From positions 1 to 7,072 of the forward strand of contig QMUI01000043.1 of assembly GCA_003660485.1 (NCBI GenBank): 7,072 nt of DNA. The letters run 5' to 3'. The DNA is from Thermococci archaeon. Lineage in GTDB: Archaea; Methanobacteriota_B; Thermococci; Thermococcales; Thermococcaceae. Made by a program: the position numbers and the translations under genes. Below, piece by piece: positions 6,431-7,072 of this stretch. How positions within the stretch are numbered: position 1 is the first letter of the stretch; every line of letters begins with the position of its first letter. Below the pieces are notes generated by a model. It was not told the DNA's origin, did no database searches, and saw only the letters and a program-made list of their open reading frames with translations.

Positions 6431-6447
6431 AATTTATTTAAATTTAA
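6431..6447 (+). promoter_or_regulatory. Probable internal promoter for porDAB
   Basis: The vorB-porD gap contains the A/T-only run AATTTATTTAAATTTAA, offering TATA boxes such as TTTATTTA (6433-6440). Starts would fall near 6462-6470, giving a very short leader. The next-gene Shine-Dalgarno GAGGTGGT sits at 6463-6470, so only the more upstream box would keep it in the mRNA. It has no strong BRE; the gap is otherwise free of genes. Confidence 0.45.
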
Positions 6448-6474
6448 GTGGATAACTCATTTGAGGTGGTATGT

Positions 6475-6792
6475 ATGGCTGAGAGCCCGTTTAAGGCGGA
6501 TATTGAGAGAGCAGAAAAGGAATTAACAGAAAAAATGACTCCAGGAGCTATAGTGTACCTCCCAGGAAGTAGCGTAATTAACAAAACGGGTTCTTGGAGA
6601 GTCTTCAGGCCCGAGTTCAAGAAGGATAAGTGTGTTAGGTGCTTCTTGTGTTACATCTACTGTCCAGAGCCAGCAATCTACTTAGACGAAGAAGGCTACC
6701 CAGTTTTCGACTATGACTATTGTAAGGGTTGTGGGATTTGTGCAAATGAGTGCCCAACCAAGGCAATTGAGATGGTTAGGGAAGTTAAGTGA
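6475..6792 (+). CDS. porD: Pyruvate:ferredoxin oxidoreductase delta subunit (2x[4Fe-4S])
   Basis: A 105-residue delta subunit from ATG 6475, 4 nt after GAGGTGGT (6463-6470). A longer frame from GTG 6448 would begin before that site and add nine unlikely residues. An out-of-frame ATG at 6471 touches the Shine-Dalgarno and stops after three codons. The two cluster motifs are [12 protein letters not shown] (Cys53, 56, 59, 63) and [12 protein letters not shown] (Cys83, 86, 89, 93), at exactly the same residue numbers as in VorD, so the two align without gaps over the whole ferredoxin fold. It passes electrons from POR to ferredoxin. The N-terminal 45 residues differ from VorD, consistent with docking to different alpha-beta partners. 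porA follows after 14 nt. POR assignment follows gene order and recalled similarity to P. furiosus PorD. Confidence 0.94.
   Translation: MAESPFKADIERAEKELTEKMTPGAIVYLPGSSVINKTGSWRVFRPEFKKDKCVRCFLCYIYCPEPAIYLDEEGYPVFDYDYCKGCGICANECPTKAIEMVREVK
6709..6768 (+). repeat. 60-nt near-identical block shared with vorD (copy 2)
   Basis: This is the partner of 4202-4261, with 58 of 60 bases equal and covering porD codons 79-98 and the second cluster motif. The spacing between copies is about 2.5 kb, in direct orientation. Confidence 0.95.
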
Positions 6793-6806
6793 ATGGGGTG
6801 GTGAAG

Positions 6807-7072
6807 ATGCCAATTAGAACCGTTATGAAGGCAAATGAGGCTGCTGCTTGGGCTGCAAAGCTCGCTAAACCCAAGGTCATTGCGGCGTTCCCAATTACAC
6901 CGTCAACCCTTGTTCCCGAGAAGATCAGCGAATTCGTGGCAAATGGTGAACTCGATGCGGAGTTTATAAAGGTTGAGAGCGAGCACTCAGCTATTTCAGC
7001 ACTAGTAGGAGCTGCAGCTGCGGGAGTTAGGACATTCACGGCGACTGCATCTCAAGGTCTTGCCTTAATGCA
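6807..7072 (+). CDS. porA: Pyruvate:ferredoxin oxidoreductase alpha subunit (5' part only)
   Basis: The gene opens at ATG 6807 and is still open at the right edge: 88 complete codons are visible of a gene expected to encode roughly 390-400 residues. Start choice is supported by GGGGTGGT (6795-6802) 4 nt upstream. The visible part has [10 protein letters not shown] (26-35), VESEHSAI (56-63, with Glu57/Glu59 where the family contacts TPP) and [11 protein letters not shown] (78-88). These align without gaps to VorA residues 29-91 at an offset of three, so the two are clear paralogues. Its place directly after porD identifies it as the POR alpha subunit, which with PorB oxidises pyruvate to acetyl-CoA. 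porB is expected next but is outside the window. Confidence 0.93.
   Translation, partial: MPIRTVMKANEAAAWAAKLAKPKVIAAFPITPSTLVPEKISEFVANGELDAEFIKVESEHSAISALVGAAAAGVRTFTATASQGLALM

Noticed and set aside
6785..7039. 84-codon antisense frame over porA
   Set aside because: It is Ala/Ser-rich antisense of the conserved porA N-terminus, whose sense reading has the PITP, VESEHS and SQGLALM motifs.
1..7072. CRISPR arrays, tRNA/rRNA genes, insertion sequences, toxin-antitoxin or defence genes
   Set aside because: No regularly spaced repeats, no cloverleaf-type or rRNA-like segments, and no transposase-like reading frame; coding density is explained by metabolic genes.

Overview
The window looks like a chromosomal segment of a hyperthermophilic archaeon of the Thermococcales, most likely Pyrococcus. 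The signs are archaeal BRE/TATA promoters, Shine-Dalgarno sites of the GAGGTGAT type, proteins rich in Lys, Glu and Ile, and the gene order porG-vorD-vorA-vorB-porD-porA. That order is the known arrangement of the linked pyruvate and 2-ketoisovalerate ferredoxin oxidoreductase genes of Pyrococcus furiosus. I cannot fix the species without a search.

Left half (minus strand, read right to left). A three-gene operon runs from about 3107 to 475: HMG-CoA synthase, acetyl-CoA acetyltransferase (thiolase), and a DUF35 zinc-ribbon/OB-fold protein. The intergenic gaps are 10 and 1 nt, and each downstream ribosome binding site overlaps the end of the preceding gene. In archaea these three proteins form one complex that makes HMG-CoA from acetyl-CoA for the mevalonate (isoprenoid lipid) pathway. 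Beyond it, at 422 and running off the left edge, is a hydrogenase maturation protease family gene. It appears to have its own promoter and to be translated from a leaderless mRNA.

Middle. A divergent intergenic region of about 250 nt (3108-3360) carries back-to-back promoters for the two operons. A perfect 7-3-7 inverted repeat abuts the HMG-CoA synthase TATA box, and a 12-codon mini-ORF spans the porG leader and its ribosome binding site.

Right half (plus strand). The shared gamma subunit porG is followed by vorD (delta, 2x[4Fe-4S]), vorA (alpha), vorB (beta, TPP site), a probable internal promoter, porD (delta) and the start of porA (alpha), which is cut by the right edge. porB is expected just outside. 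For porG, vorD, vorA, vorB and porD I place the start downstream of the longest open frame, because each of these starts sits 4-7 nt after a good Shine-Dalgarno sequence.

How it fits together. POR oxidises pyruvate and VOR oxidises branched-chain 2-oxoacids to acyl-CoAs, reducing ferredoxin. The divergent operon consumes acetyl-CoA for lipid synthesis. The maturation protease fits an organism that disposes of reduced ferredoxin through NiFe hydrogenases. The systems themselves are known. The less explained features are the promoter inverted repeat, the leader mini-ORF, the nearly invariant 60-nt block shared by vorD and porD, and active-site or metal-site variations in the thiolase and DUF35 protein.
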